This document shows positions 15,781 through 24,423 of a DNA stretch of 44,088 nucleotides, one piece after another. Position 1 is the stretch's first letter, and each line of letters starts with the position of its first letter. The translations under genes were made by a program, and so were the position numbers. This stretch comes from an uncultured Bacilli bacterium (GTDB taxonomy: Bacteria; Bacillota_I; Bacilli_A; RF39; UBA660), in assembly GCA_947624045.1 (NCBI GenBank), contig CANQIL010000010.1, positions 1 through 44,088 of the forward strand, given 5' to 3'. Under the pieces are notes generated by a model. It did no database searches. It was not told the origin of the DNA and saw nothing but the letters and a program-made list of their open reading frames with translations.

Positions 15781-16959
15781 CTATTTTATAGCTTCAATTC
15801 CTGGTAATTTTTTTCCTTCTAAAAATTCAAGAGTAGCACCACCACCAGTTGAGGCATGATATACTTTATCTTTTAAATTAGCATTTGTAGCGGCCGCAAC
15901 GATGTCGCCACCTCCTAGAATAACTTTTATATTATTATCAACTAGATATTTTAGTAAATTGTTGGTGTTTTCTTTGTATTTGTCAAATTCATAGACACCA
16001 AGTGGCCCATTCCAAATGACTGTTTTGGCATCTTTTAGAGCATCTTCAAATAATGAAAGTGTTTTTTTACCAATGTCTAAGCCCATTTCGTTAGAAGCAA
16101 GTTCACTTATAGCTTTTTCTCTATAGTCTTCATCATTGGAGAAAGTTGTTGTAACAGCGGCATCGACTGGTAAAACTATTTTGTCTTTATAATCGGCTAA
16201 GATACGTTTACAAAAAGCAATGTTTTCTTCATCAATTAAAGAGCTACCTACTTCTAAGCCTTCTGCTTTTAAGAAAGTAAAGGCCATACCTCCACCAATT
16301 AAAATCTTATCTGCTTTAGTTACTAAGTTTTCAATAATGCCAATTTTATCTGACACTTTTGCACCGCCTAAAATTACAATAAATGGATGTTCAGGTTCAT
16401 TTAAGGCACTTAAAGCATTCAATTCTTTTTCAATTAAAAAGCCTATTGCTGATTTTCCTTCCATATTAGAAGCAATACCTACGTTAGAAGCATGAGCTCT
16501 GTGAATTGTTCCAAAGGCATCATTTATGAAAACATCACCAAGAGAAGCCCAGTATTGGCCAAGTTCTTTATCGTTGGAGCTTTCTTTTTTACCATCTAAA
16601 TCTTCATAGCGAGTATTTTGAACTAATACAATGTCACCAGGATTCATAGTTTCAATTGCGTTTTCTAATTTAGCACCTCTTGTTTCATTAACAAAAGTTA
16701 CTTTCCTATTTAAAAGCTCACTTAACCTTTTAGCGACAACTTCTAAATTATTTTTAGCTAAATCACTTTCTTCTTTAACACGACCTAAATGAGAAAAAAG
16801 AATTACTTTAGCATTTTTTTCAAGACAATAATTTATTGTTTTTAGAGCCTCTTTTATACGATTATCATCAAGTATTTGACCATCTTTTAATGGTACATTA
16901 AAGTCACATCTTATTAAAACTTTCTTATTTGTAATATCTAAATCAGTTATCTTTTTCAT
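15781..16959 (-). CDS. pgk: Phosphoglycerate kinase
   Basis: Pgk makes ATP from 1,3-bisphosphoglycerate. The 392 residues are normal for the bacterial enzyme. Signatures are KVLIRCDFNVPLKDG, the basic substrate site FSHLGRVKEE, AFGTIHRAHAS, the nucleotide-site VILGGAKVSDKI, and the C-terminal ASTGGGATLEFLEG. It follows gap after a weak hairpin (17003-17028), and a TATAAT-like -10 lies in that gap, so it may have its own promoter as well. Confidence 0.97.
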   Translation of the reverse strand: MKKITDLDITNKKVLIRCDFNVPLKDGQILDDNRIKEALKTINYCLEKNAKVILFSHLGRVKEESDLAKNNLEVVAKRLSELLNRKVTFVNETRGAKLENAIETMNPGDIVLVQNTRYEDLDGKKESSNDKELGQYWASLGDVFINDAFGTIHRAHASNVGIASNMEGKSAIGFLIEKELNALSALNEPEHPFIVILGGAKVSDKIGIIENLVTKADKILIGGGMAFTFLKAEGLEVGSSLIDEENIAFCKRILADYKDKIVLPVDAAVTTTFSNDEDYREKAISELASNEMGLDIGKKTLSLFEDALKDAKTVIWNGPLGVYEFDKYKENTNNLLKYLVDNNIKVILGGGDIVAAATNANLKDKVYHASTGGGATLEFLEGKKLPGIEAIK

Positions 16960-17002
16960 TAATTTTCACCTCATCTTAATTAAATTATATCACTTTTTTT
17001 TA

Positions 17003-17028
17003 GGAAAAAAAAAGGAATTATCCTTTTT
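17003..17028 (-). terminator. Attenuator or terminator after gap
   Basis: On the minus strand, AAAAAGGA pairs with TCCTTTTT directly after the gap stop and is followed by T residues. The stem is weak and AT-rich, so some read-through into pgk is expected. Confidence 0.55.
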
Positions 17029-17029
17029 A

Positions 17030-18034
17030 TTATTTTGTCATTAGGTATTTAGCTGTTCTAATCATTTGAGCTGTATAACTCATTTCATTATCATACCAAG
17101 CAACGACTTTTACTAATTGCGAATTGTCAACATCAAGTACAGAAGTTGAAAGGCCGTCTACTAAAGCACCGCAATGTCTACCTATAACGTCACTAGAAAC
17201 GATTGGGTCAAGTGTATATTGTAGAGTTTCGTTTTGATGTGATTTTAAGGCTTCATTTATTTCATCGACTGTAACTAATTTGTTTAGCTCTAAAACTAAG
17301 TCAATAACAGAACCAGTTGGAACAGGAACACGCATCGCAACACCTTCTAATTTTCCTTCTAGATTAGGGCAAACTTTACCTATAGCAGAAGCAGCACCAG
17401 TAGAAGCTGGAACAATGTTCGCAGCACAGGCTCTACCACGACGAGCTTTAATTCCTTTTTTGTGAGCTATATCTAAAGTAGCTTGGTCATTTGTGTAAGC
17501 ATGAACGGTAGTCATATAACCTTTTTTAATACCAAAAACTTTATCAAGTACATCAACAACAGGGGCTAAGCAGTTAGTAGTACAACTAGCGGCTGATATT
17601 ATTTTTTCATCACCTGTTAAAATATCGTGATTAACATTGTAAACGACAGTCTTTACATCTCCCTTAGCTGGAGCAGAAATAATTACTTTTTTAGCACCGG
17701 CGTTAATATGAGCCATAGCTTTTTCTTCTGATGTAAATAAACCAGTACATTCTAAAACTACATCAATATCTAAATCTTTCCAAGGTAGTAGTGCTGGGTC
17801 TTTTTCAGCATAGACTTTTATTTTTTTATCTCCTACTACAATAGAATCTTCAGTATGAGAAATTTCATCAATACGATAATTGCGATGATTAGTATCGTAT
17901 TTTAGTAAGTAAGCTAATTGTTCAGCATCAGTTAAATCATTTATTGCGACCACTTCAAAAGTTTCATCTTCTTCCATTAGACGAAAAGCTAAACGTCCTA
18001 TTCTACCAAAACCATTTATGGCAACTCTTATCAT
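17030..18034 (-). CDS. gap: Glyceraldehyde-3-phosphate dehydrogenase, type I
   Basis: This NAD-dependent enzyme oxidises and phosphorylates glyceraldehyde 3-phosphate. The 334-residue protein has the Rossmann motif INGFGRIGRLAFR, the catalytic cysteine in SAASCTTNCLAP, and the conserved HAYTNDQ and GAASAIGKVCPNL segments. An Asp at VAINDLTD is consistent with NAD preference. AGGAGG precedes the ATG and a strong promoter lies at 18060-18088. It heads the gap-pgk-tpiA region. Confidence 0.97.
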   Translation of the reverse strand: MIRVAINGFGRIGRLAFRLMEEDETFEVVAINDLTDAEQLAYLLKYDTNHRNYRIDEISHTEDSIVVGDKKIKVYAEKDPALLPWKDLDIDVVLECTGLFTSEEKAMAHINAGAKKVIISAPAKGDVKTVVYNVNHDILTGDEKIISAASCTTNCLAPVVDVLDKVFGIKKGYMTTVHAYTNDQATLDIAHKKGIKARRGRACAANIVPASTGAASAIGKVCPNLEGKLEGVAMRVPVPTGSVIDLVLELNKLVTVDEINEALKSHQNETLQYTLDPIVSSDVIGRHCGALVDGLSTSVLDVDNSQLVKVVAWYDNEMSYTAQMIRTAKYLMTK

Positions 18035-18059
18035 TTTTAATCCTCCTATCTATATTTCT

Positions 18060-18088
18060 ATTATATAGTTTTAATTTTTTTCTTTCAA
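18060..18088 (-). promoter_or_regulatory. gap promoter
   Basis: Minus-strand -35 TTGAAA (18083-18088), a 17-base A-rich spacer and -10 TATAAT (18060-18065). A nearly identical segment drives the membrane-protein gene at 18731-18759. Confidence 0.8.
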
Positions 18089-18129
18089 TATATACAAAAG
18101 AAATTTAACACTATTTGGCAGTTGTTTTT

Positions 18130-18160
18130 GTAAAGAAAAATATCCACAGAAATTGTGGAT
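18130..18160 (-). terminator. Terminator of the 173-residue membrane-protein gene
   Basis: ATCCACA pairs with TGTGGAT (18142-18160), followed by ATTTTTCTTT on the minus strand, just past the stop codon at 18166. It has a close twin after the uridine-kinase-like gene at 18792-18820. Confidence 0.75.
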
Positions 18161-18165
18161 AAAAA

Positions 18166-18687
18166 TTATTCATTCTTTGTAAGTTTGAAATTTATATTGT
18201 CACGAGAAATATTAATGTAAGAGCAGTCATCGGCTATTACATAGTCAACTGTTTCATAAGCTGGGTCAACATCACTTGAGCCAGGATTTTCTTTTAAGCT
18301 AATTAAACTTATAGTATTACCAGTTATTATAAATGTTCCTAATGTACCAGATAAACCTCCTAAATTAGCTGTAAAAGTACTATCACTATTTAGAGTATAA
18401 AGATAATTTAAATCATTCGTTTCATCTTTATATTCACCAGTATAAGTGCCTGTACATTTAGGATTATTTATTTGGGGAATAACATATTCACCGTCATCAA
18501 CAGGAGTTGCAGCTTTTTCTTCTTGAGATTCTTGAGCATTTTTTGATAAGACTAATTTATCTATACCAATATATATAATACTCGCGGATAAAAGTATTAA
18601 ACAAATGATAAACGGTATGAAATAATTAAAATTCTTTTCTTTTTTTTGTACATTGTTTATATTATTTTCCATATTTTTTATAATCAA
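18166..18687 (-). CDS. Membrane-anchored hypothetical protein
   Basis: No family is recognised. The 173-residue protein has a short cytoplasmic N-terminus with KKEKNFNYF, one transmembrane helix (about 24-46: FIICLILLSASIIYIGID), and an outward domain of roughly 120 residues with beta-strand character. Two cysteines (KCTGTYTGEY and DDCSYINIS) could form a disulfide. The LNSDSTFTANLGG and FIITGNTISL segments resemble small lipocalin-like surface beta domains. The start is uncertain: a TTG at 18687 is 14 bases after GGAG, and an ATG at 18672 is further away. It is monocistronic between two terminators. Confidence 0.72.
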   Translation of the reverse strand: MIIKNMENNINNVQKKEKNFNYFIPFIICLILLSASIIYIGIDKLVLSKNAQESQEEKAATPVDDGEYVIPQINNPKCTGTYTGEYKDETNDLNYLYTLNSDSTFTANLGGLSGTLGTFIITGNTISLISLKENPGSSDVDPAYETVDYVIADDCSYINISRDNINFKLTKNE

Positions 18688-18730
18688 TTTTAATGATTAG
18701 ACTCCTTTCTATTATTTCTTTTACACCTAT

Positions 18731-18759
18731 ATTATATAATTTTAATTTTTTTCTTTCAA
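18731..18759 (-). promoter_or_regulatory. Promoter of the membrane-protein gene, near-copy of the gap promoter
   Basis: Minus-strand -35 TTGAAA (18754-18759), 17-base spacer and -10 TATAAT (18731-18736). The 30-base core differs from the gap promoter at only one or two positions. Confidence 0.75.
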
Positions 18760-18791
18760 TATATAAATTCCGTTTGAATAAAAATTGTGTA

Positions 18792-18820
18792 AAGAAAAAA
18801 TATCCACTAAAAATGTGGAT
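18792..18820 (-). terminator. Terminator of the uridine-kinase-like gene
   Basis: ATCCAC (18802-18807) pairs with GTGGAT (18815-18820), followed on the minus strand by ATTTTTTCTTT. It lies about 30 bases past the stop of the gene starting at 20505. Confidence 0.72.
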
Positions 18821-18849
18821 TTAAATTTCTTTATCGTTTAAATTATAAA

Positions 18850-20505
18850 CTAATCATTAAAATAACTATTTCCAATGAATTCTCTTATAATAGCATCTTG
18901 AGGAATAGCATCAGCTGGTATTGGTAAGAATAATCTTAAAAATCTTAATAGACGCATGGCTTCTTCATAATAAGGTGATGATGGTGGTACTGAGAATAAT
19001 AAAGGCTCTACATAAGTCTTTAAAACACCTATTTCATAGATTGTTGCTGAATTTATAACAACATCAGCTTCATCTTGATATGGGAAAATGTATTGTTCTT
19101 CACCTTTTCTAACACTAGGCCATTGAGCTAGAGTTTTCTCAACACTATAACTTCTAGTTCTACTATCACGAATTATTCTACGTAAAAGTCTATTATCGGT
19201 AGTAGATATACGATTATGATTATCAATATTTAATTCTGTTAATGGAGATATATATATTTTAAATTTATGGTCTTTAGAAATATTAGTTAAAATCTTTGTA
19301 TCTAAAGCATGAATTCCTTCAATTACAATAATATCTTTTCCACCTAGTTGCATTTTCTTGTTATATTCTTTTTTACCTAAAGTGAAATTAAAAGTTGGAA
19401 CAATTACTTCTTCACCTTTTAAAAGTGAAGCCATTTGCTTATCAAATAATTTTAAATCTAGAGCTTCTAGACATTCATAATCATAGTTACCATTTTTATC
19501 TTTAGGAGTTTGAGTTCTTTCAACAAAATAATCATCCATAGAAATAACTTTGGGATTTAAGCCAAAACTTTTTAATAATAAGCACAACTTTTTAGAAGTT
19601 GTTGTCTTACCAGAAGAAGATGGTCCCGCTAATAAAACTATTTTTAGCATATCTTTCTTTTGATTAATTTGTTTAGCTACTTCTAGTAAGCGATTACTTT
19701 GAAGCGTTTCATCTATTTTGATTAAGTCATTTATTCTACCTAGTGATACTTCTTTATTCAAATCAACAGAATTTTCAATATGAATAATTTTAGCCCATTC
19801 ACGACATTCTTTAAAGACTAAAAACATATTAGGATGATGTTCATACTTTTTAATTTTTTCAGTTATATAAACAGTTGGAAATCTTAAAATTAAGCCATTA
19901 TCTTTGATATAAGTTAAATCAAAATCTTTGACTGCTTCAGTAGAAATTGGCATTGGACTATAAAAATAATTATATAAGTTACCTAAACGATATAGAGTTA
20001 TATAGTTATCGGTATTATAATTCATAACACCAGCTTTAGCTAAGTCATTATTACTTTCAAAATATTTAATAGCTTCAAGACGCTCAATAGTTACTTTTGA
20101 TATAGGCATATCGGCTTTGATGATAGATTTCATCATATCTTTAATTAATGCTACTTTGCTTTCTGTAAGTTTAAAAGTTGTTTCAATGTAGATGCCTTTA
20201 TCTAGGGAGTGTCTTACTCTGATGTCAGCACTTGCTCCAAATAGTTTTTTAACAGCATAAATCATAATATAAGTTAAGCAATTGATGTGGCAACGATTTC
20301 CCTCACGGTCAGTTAAATCTAAAAATTCGATAGTTGAATCTTTTTTTACAGGTGTTGTTAGTTCTTTTATAGAATTATTTACTTTAGCTAGAAGAATTGG
20401 GTAAGCATAATTTGATTGGAATTCTTTAGCTATTTCTTGTAAGGTTGTTTCTTTATTATATTTGTATTTTTTATTATTGATAGTTACCTCTACTAGTTCA
20501 ATCAT
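18850..20505 (-). CDS. Uridine kinase-like P-loop kinase with TGS and threonyl-tRNA-synthetase-like N-terminus
   Basis: The 551-residue protein fuses two parts. Residues 1-65 are a TGS-type beta-grasp domain, followed to about 200 by a region like the second domain of threonyl-tRNA synthetase. From about 275 there is a uridine/phosphoribulokinase-type kinase: Walker A LLAGPSSSGKTTTSKKL, then VISMDDYFVER and the Walker B-like IIVIEGIHALD. This architecture is known in Firmicutes as a nucleoside kinase of the uridine kinase superfamily; the true substrate is unsure. I start at ATG 20505, eight bases after AAAGGGG; longer starts at 20511 and 20550 are poorly placed. It diverges from clpP. Confidence 0.88.
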   Translation of the reverse strand: MIELVEVTINNKKYKYNKETTLQEIAKEFQSNYAYPILLAKVNNSIKELTTPVKKDSTIEFLDLTDREGNRCHINCLTYIMIYAVKKLFGASADIRVRHSLDKGIYIETTFKLTESKVALIKDMMKSIIKADMPISKVTIERLEAIKYFESNNDLAKAGVMNYNTDNYITLYRLGNLYNYFYSPMPISTEAVKDFDLTYIKDNGLILRFPTVYITEKIKKYEHHPNMFLVFKECREWAKIIHIENSVDLNKEVSLGRINDLIKIDETLQSNRLLEVAKQINQKKDMLKIVLLAGPSSSGKTTTSKKLCLLLKSFGLNPKVISMDDYFVERTQTPKDKNGNYDYECLEALDLKLFDKQMASLLKGEEVIVPTFNFTLGKKEYNKKMQLGGKDIIVIEGIHALDTKILTNISKDHKFKIYISPLTELNIDNHNRISTTDNRLLRRIIRDSRTRSYSVEKTLAQWPSVRKGEEQYIFPYQDEADVVINSATIYEIGVLKTYVEPLLFSVPPSSPYYEEAMRLLRFLRLFLPIPADAIPQDAIIREFIGNSYFND

Positions 20506-20605
20506 AGTCATTTCCCCTTTACTATTTAAAAGTATAACATATTTTGTCATATTCTTGTAGGAATATTTTTTCCTATTTACACTATACTATGAATAGGTGA
20601 TAATA

Positions 20606-21181
20606 ATGAACTTAGTACCGGTTGTTGTGGATAAAGAATTAAATGGAGAACGTAGTTATGATATTTATTCTAGGCTTTTGAAAGAAAGAATTATTTTTAT
20701 TAGTGGAGAAATTGATGATAATCTAGCTAATAGTGTAATTGCTGAACTTTTATATTTAGATTCTCTTAGTAGTGAAGATATTTCTATTTATATAAATTCG
20801 CCAGGTGGGGCAGTTTCAGCGGGACTGGCAATTTATGATACAATGAATTTTGTAAAGAGTGATGTTTCTACTATTTGTATGGGTATTGCGGCTAGTATGG
20901 CAGCTTTTCTTCTGTCTAGTGGAAAAAAAGGGAAAAGATTTATTTTACCTAATGCCGATGTTATGATTCATCAGCCTTTAGGTGGAGCTCAAGGGCAAGC
21001 TACGGATATTACAATTGCTTCGGTTAGAATAAATAATTTGAAAAAGCGACTTAATAAGATACTTTCAAAAAATACTAAGCAAACTTTAGAAAAAATAGAG
21101 AAAGATACTGAAAGAGATAATTACTTAGATGCTTTGGAAGCAGTGGAATACGGGTTAGTTGATAAAGTTATTGAAAGATAG
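20606..21181 (+). CDS. clpP: ATP-dependent Clp protease proteolytic subunit
   Basis: ClpP forms the 14-subunit peptidase chamber used with Clp ATPases. The 191-residue protein has the whole triad: Ser in [14 protein letters not shown], His in MIHQPLGG and Asp in [37 protein letters not shown] is the family signature. AGGTGA lies five bases before the ATG at 20606; an in-frame GTG at 20597 is inside that site. A TATACT -10 near 20583 lies in the divergent gap with the kinase gene. I see no clear CtsR operator. Confidence 0.95.
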   Translation: MNLVPVVVDKELNGERSYDIYSRLLKERIIFISGEIDDNLANSVIAELLYLDSLSSEDISIYINSPGGAVSAGLAIYDTMNFVKSDVSTICMGIAASMAAFLLSSGKKGKRFILPNADVMIHQPLGGAQGQATDITIASVRINNLKKRLNKILSKNTKQTLEKIEKDTERDNYLDALEAVEYGLVDKVIER

Positions 21182-21210
21182 AAAGATTGATTTTTCTATT
21201 TTTTTTGGTT
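21179..21210 (+). terminator. clpP terminator
   Basis: TAGAAA, which includes the clpP stop codon, pairs with TTTCTA (21193-21198), followed by eight T residues. The stem is short but well placed. Confidence 0.6.
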
Positions 21211-21353
21211 GAAAATTATTTTTTAGTTATTAAATTATTCTGCAAGTTAAGATTTTTTTATTTTGTTAATTAAAATAATGATATCCCGAATAAATATAAA
21301 TTTAAATTTGGATATCCCGAAATAAAATAGCCTATATATTATCCTTATGTTAC

Positions 21354-21509
21354 AATAATTTTGACCAAAAAAATTTTAAAACACCACTTCAACTATTAGA
21401 AGAAGAACTTGGAATCAATATTTTAGATTTGTTAGATTTACATCATATTCCTATTGAACAACTTAATATGAGAGATATGATAATAAAAAATCAAGAGCGA
21501 ACGAAGTGA
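21354..21509 (+). pseudogene. 3' fragment of an unidentified gene, perhaps a transposase
   Basis: An open frame of 51 codons lacking a start encodes NNFDQKNFKTPLQLLEEELG followed by a leucine-rich stretch and QERTK, then TGA. The TPLQLL-type motif near the end is seen in the tails of some transposases, but this is weak. A strong terminator follows. Confidence 0.4.
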
Positions 21510-21535
21510 GTTCATCTTGACTCTTGATTTTTTAT
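21488..21535 (+). terminator. Terminator after the IS relic fragment
   Basis: AAATCAAGAG (21488-21497) pairs perfectly with CTCTTGATTT (21521-21530), followed by TTTATTTC. Its GC-rich loop (GCGAACGAAGTGAG) is unlike the surrounding AT-rich DNA. Confidence 0.7.
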
Positions 21536-21621
21536 TTCATATTTTTAAAATTATTTTACCAATAAAGTTAATCTTTATTGGTTACTAATTTATTAAAACG
21601 GGATTTCTATTCGGGATTTCC

Positions 21622-21799
21622 TAACTTAAATTCACCAGATTTTTTTATTTTTACCTTTAAAAAACTATATAAATATAAAAATATTAACTAATTTATTGTC
21701 CATACCGATAAATTTTTCTTATACATAATCTAAAAAATATTCAATTTTTTACAATAAATTGTTTTTGTAAATATTATATATCACATGTCATTCTATTTG
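21622..21799. other. AT-rich spacer without recognised features
   Basis: The stretch between the IS relic and the repeat-protein gene is very AT-rich. I see no frame, hairpin or promoter that I would defend. Confidence 0.5.
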
Positions 21800-23278
21800 T
21801 TATAAAGATGAGATTTTCTTATATATTTTGCTAAATTCAATATAGGCATTATATTTTTTACTAAATTCATTTAAAAGATATTCATTCTTACTATCCATTA
21901 TAACTTGAGCATGAGCTAGTTTATCTGCTCCTTTTATATCATTAACAAATCTAAAATTATATTCTGGACTTTTACTTTCTAGTATTACTAGTCCATGAAG
22001 TTTTATATCTGCACTTTCGATATTTTTTGCAAATAAATAATTATATTCTGGTTCTTTGCTTTCTAATATTACTAGTTCATGAAGTTTTATATCTGCACTT
22101 TTAATATCTTTAGCAAATAAATAATTATATTTTGGCTCCTCGCTTTCTAATACTACTTGTTCATGTGCTTTTACATTTGCTCCTTTAATATCCCTGGCAA
22201 ATAAATAATTATATTCTGGTTCTTTGCTTTCTAATATTACTAGTTCATGAAGTTTTATATCTGCACTTTCAATATCTTTAGCAAATAAATAATTATAATA
22301 CAGCATTCTATTTTCTAACACTACTTGTTCATGTGCTTTTACATTTGCTCCTTTAATATCCCTGGCAAATAAATAATTATATTTTGAAGATTTACTATTC
22401 AATACTACTTTTTCATGTGCTTTTATATTTGCACTTTCAATATCTTTAGCAAATAAATAATTATAATGCTCATAATATAAATCTTTATTTTCTAATATTA
22501 CTTGCTCATGTGCTTTTATATTTGCTCCTTTAATATCCCTGGCAAATAAATAATTATATTCTGGACTTTTACTTTCTAATATTATTTGTTCATGTGCCTT
22601 TATATCTGCTCCTTTAATATCCCTGGCAAATAAATAATTATATTCTGGATTTTTACTTTCTAATATTACTTGTTCATGAAGCTTTATATCTGCTTCTTCT
22701 ATTTCTTCAGCAAAATAATAATTATAGTCTGGACTTTTACTTTCTAATATTACTTGTTCATGTGCCTTTATATCTGCTCCTTCTATTTCTTCAGCAAAAC
22801 GATAATTATATTCTAGACGTTTGCTTTCTAATATTATTTGTTCATGCGCCTTTATATCTGCTCCTTTAATATTCCTGGCAAATAAATAATTATATTTTGG
22901 GTTTTTACTCTCTAATATTACTTGTTCATGTTCTTTCATATCTGCTTCTTTAATATCCCTGGCAAATAAATAATTATATTCTGGATTTTTGCTTTCTAAT
23001 ATTATTTGTTCATGTGCCTTTATATCTGCACCTTTGATATCTCGAGCAAACCAATAATTGTCAAATAGGTCTTTACTTTCTAATATTACTTGTCCATGTG
23101 CCTTTATATCTGCACCTTTGATATCTCGAGCAAAGCTACAGCTTAATTCATTGTTTCTTAACATCAATACTTTCTTTTCAAAATTTTCAATAACTATTTT
23201 GTTTCCATATTTTTTTTGAATTTCTAATAAATCATTCATTATATCTTTTTCAGTAATTTTATTTTTTTCTTTTTCCAT
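21800..23278 (-). CDS. Tandem-repeat protein with fifteen 28-residue repeats
   Basis: The 492-residue protein has a charged N-terminus of about 48 residues, then 15 repeats of 28 residues and a 21-residue end. The consensus is FARDIKGADIKAHEQVILES followed by K-x-P-E-Y-N-Y-L; repeat 8 is 31 residues because of an inserted YEH. Positions 1-2 (FA), the G/S-A-D/N core, a His and V/I-L are nearly invariant, and the variable position before YNYL differs from repeat to repeat. The pattern predicts helical pairs in a solenoid, a shape used for protein binding. It has no signal peptide or membrane segment. Similar FA-x-x-V/I-x-GAD repeats are known in uncharacterised proteins of many bacteria. The DNA repeats (84 bp) make it prone to copy-number change. 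Confidence 0.85.
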   Translation of the reverse strand: MEKEKNKITEKDIMNDLLEIQKKYGNKIVIENFEKKVLMLRNNELSCSFARDIKGADIKAHGQVILESKDLFDNYWFARDIKGADIKAHEQIILESKNPEYNYLFARDIKEADMKEHEQVILESKNPKYNYLFARNIKGADIKAHEQIILESKRLEYNYRFAEEIEGADIKAHEQVILESKSPDYNYYFAEEIEEADIKLHEQVILESKNPEYNYLFARDIKGADIKAHEQIILESKSPEYNYLFARDIKGANIKAHEQVILENKDLYYEHYNYLFAKDIESANIKAHEKVVLNSKSSKYNYLFARDIKGANVKAHEQVVLENRMLYYNYLFAKDIESADIKLHELVILESKEPEYNYLFARDIKGANVKAHEQVVLESEEPKYNYLFAKDIKSADIKLHELVILESKEPEYNYLFAKNIESADIKLHGLVILESKSPEYNFRFVNDIKGADKLAHAQVIMDSKNEYLLNEFSKKYNAYIEFSKIYKKISSL

Positions 23279-23358
23279 AAACTTCTCCTTTAATAAATAA
23301 TTATTCCTTTTTATTCTTTTTTAATATTTATTTATAATTAGAGATTATGTTACTGCAC

Positions 23359-23592
23359 TTATCTTTTTCTTTTTTTTATATAAGTTTTTTCACATTCGTC
23401 ATCTATATTATCTGGATAAGGTTTATATAAAATTCCTTTTGCAGCATCTGGATGAGCTTTGAAAATATTAGGATTCGCGTCTTTTTTCCAAAACGGTTCA
23501 CCCTCACTTTTAAAATTTGGACACTCATTACTTCTGCTTGTAAGTTCCATTATCTCTCTAATATATTTTGTTGTGTACGTTTTTTTGCTCAT
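23359..23592 (-). CDS. Small hypothetical protein
   Basis: A 77-residue basic protein with no recognised family. It includes ECPNFKSEGEPFWKKDANPN and ends TYIKKRKR. The ribosome site is weak (AGGGAAAAATAGAAATATG). It has a proper start and lies between the repeat-protein gene and the divergent 111-residue gene. Residue composition (many Pro, Lys, Trp and acidic residues) is protein-like, so I keep it with reduced confidence. Confidence 0.5.
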   Translation of the reverse strand: MSKKTYTTKYIREIMELTSRSNECPNFKSEGEPFWKKDANPNIFKAHPDAAKGILYKPYPDNIDDECEKTYIKKRKR

Positions 23593-23756
23593 ATTTCTAT
23601 TTTTCCCTACCTCTCAATATTATTTATGCAGAAATATACATTATTTTCTATAAATTAAATAGTTCTGAGTGATATTCTAGCATTAAATTTATTTTAATTC
23701 AATATATTTTTACTTTGACTTTTAAATAAATTTAATAAAACTTAATTTAAATTGTT

Positions 23757-23784
23757 TTGTAAAAACGGAAATATATGTTAAAAT
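23757..23784 (+). promoter_or_regulatory. Promoter of the 111-residue gene
   Basis: Plus-strand -35 TTGTAA (23757-23762), a 16-base spacer and -10 TAAAAT (23779-23784), 20 bases before the start codon. The gap 23593-23756 shows nothing else. Confidence 0.5.
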
Positions 23785-23804
23785 AACAGTGAGGTGAAGA
23801 AGAA

Positions 23805-24140
23805 ATGTTAAATGTAAAAAATAAAGAAACTACTAATGGTGAAAAAATCTTTAATTTTCTTGCTCAAGATGATATATGTATTTCATTGCTTAATTCATTA
23901 ATAGATAAATTAAATATTATTCAAGAAAAGAAAAATAAATGTTTTTCTAAATTTTATGGCTGCAAAGAAAATGCGTTAGAACTTTATGAGTACTATCAAG
24001 AAAACAATATTGTTCCAATAAACGTAATTGATAATAAAGATGGAACTATTACACATATATATGAAGATGGAACAAAAATAGTTTTAAATATTACTTTTAC
24101 AGGATTGCCAAGAGGTCTAACACTTGTAAAAAGGAGGTAA
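23805..24140 (+). CDS. Hypothetical protein
   Basis: This 111-residue protein is not recognised. The first half is helical and charged (EKIFNFLAQDDICISLLNSL, EKKNKCFSKFYGCKENALEL), and the second half contains VIDNKDGTITHIYEDGTKIV, a beta-hairpin-like stretch. GAGGTGA lies nine bases before the ATG. It is monocistronic, with a strong terminator about 70 bases past the stop. No phage or toxin relation is evident. Confidence 0.7.
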   Translation: MLNVKNKETTNGEKIFNFLAQDDICISLLNSLIDKLNIIQEKKNKCFSKFYGCKENALELYEYYQENNIVPINVIDNKDGTITHIYEDGTKIVLNITFTGLPRGLTLVKRR

Positions 24141-24207
24141 ATTGTTAGATTGTAAAGCTGTTTTAATGTTAATTTATAGTCTTAAATTTTATTTTTTCAA
24201 AACAAAA

Positions 24208-24247
24208 ATAGTATGATATCAACATTTGAAATCATACTATATTTTTT
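24208..24247 (+). terminator. Terminator after the 111-residue gene
   Basis: ATAGTATGAT (24208-24217) pairs with ATCATACTAT (24231-24240), followed by ATTTTTTG. The 10-bp stem is perfect. The rest of the gap to 24423 holds nothing I can defend. Confidence 0.8.
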
Positions 24248-24423
24248 GAATTCAATATACTAAGAAAACTAAAATAATACATTATAAAATGAGATTCTGG
24301 ATATGCAAATAAACTAAATCTGATTAAATTTCAATTTTAGTATTTTAATTAGTTTTTTTACAGTTTTTGATTTCATTAACATTATTTGACTTTTACAGTT
24401 AATTTTATAAGGTCCAACTTCGA

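Larger units (their letters stand above)
21280..21621. mobile_element. Decayed insertion-sequence relic
   Basis: The left side has GATATCCCGAATA at 21280 and a second GATATCCCGAAATA at 21311. The right side has ATTCGGGATTTCC (21609-21621), with a further CGGGATTT at 21599. The inverted ends agree at about 12 of 14 positions. Between them is a 51-codon tail of an open frame on the plus strand (21354-21509) with no start codon, including NFKTPLQLLEEELG, consistent with but not proof of a transposase end. The duplicated left and right ends suggest two nested insertions. I cannot assign an IS family. Confidence 0.5.

Noticed and set aside
21800-23278. Regular repeats that could be read as a CRISPR array
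   Set aside because: The repeats are in-frame 28-residue protein units (84 bp) without unique spacers, inside one long open reading frame.
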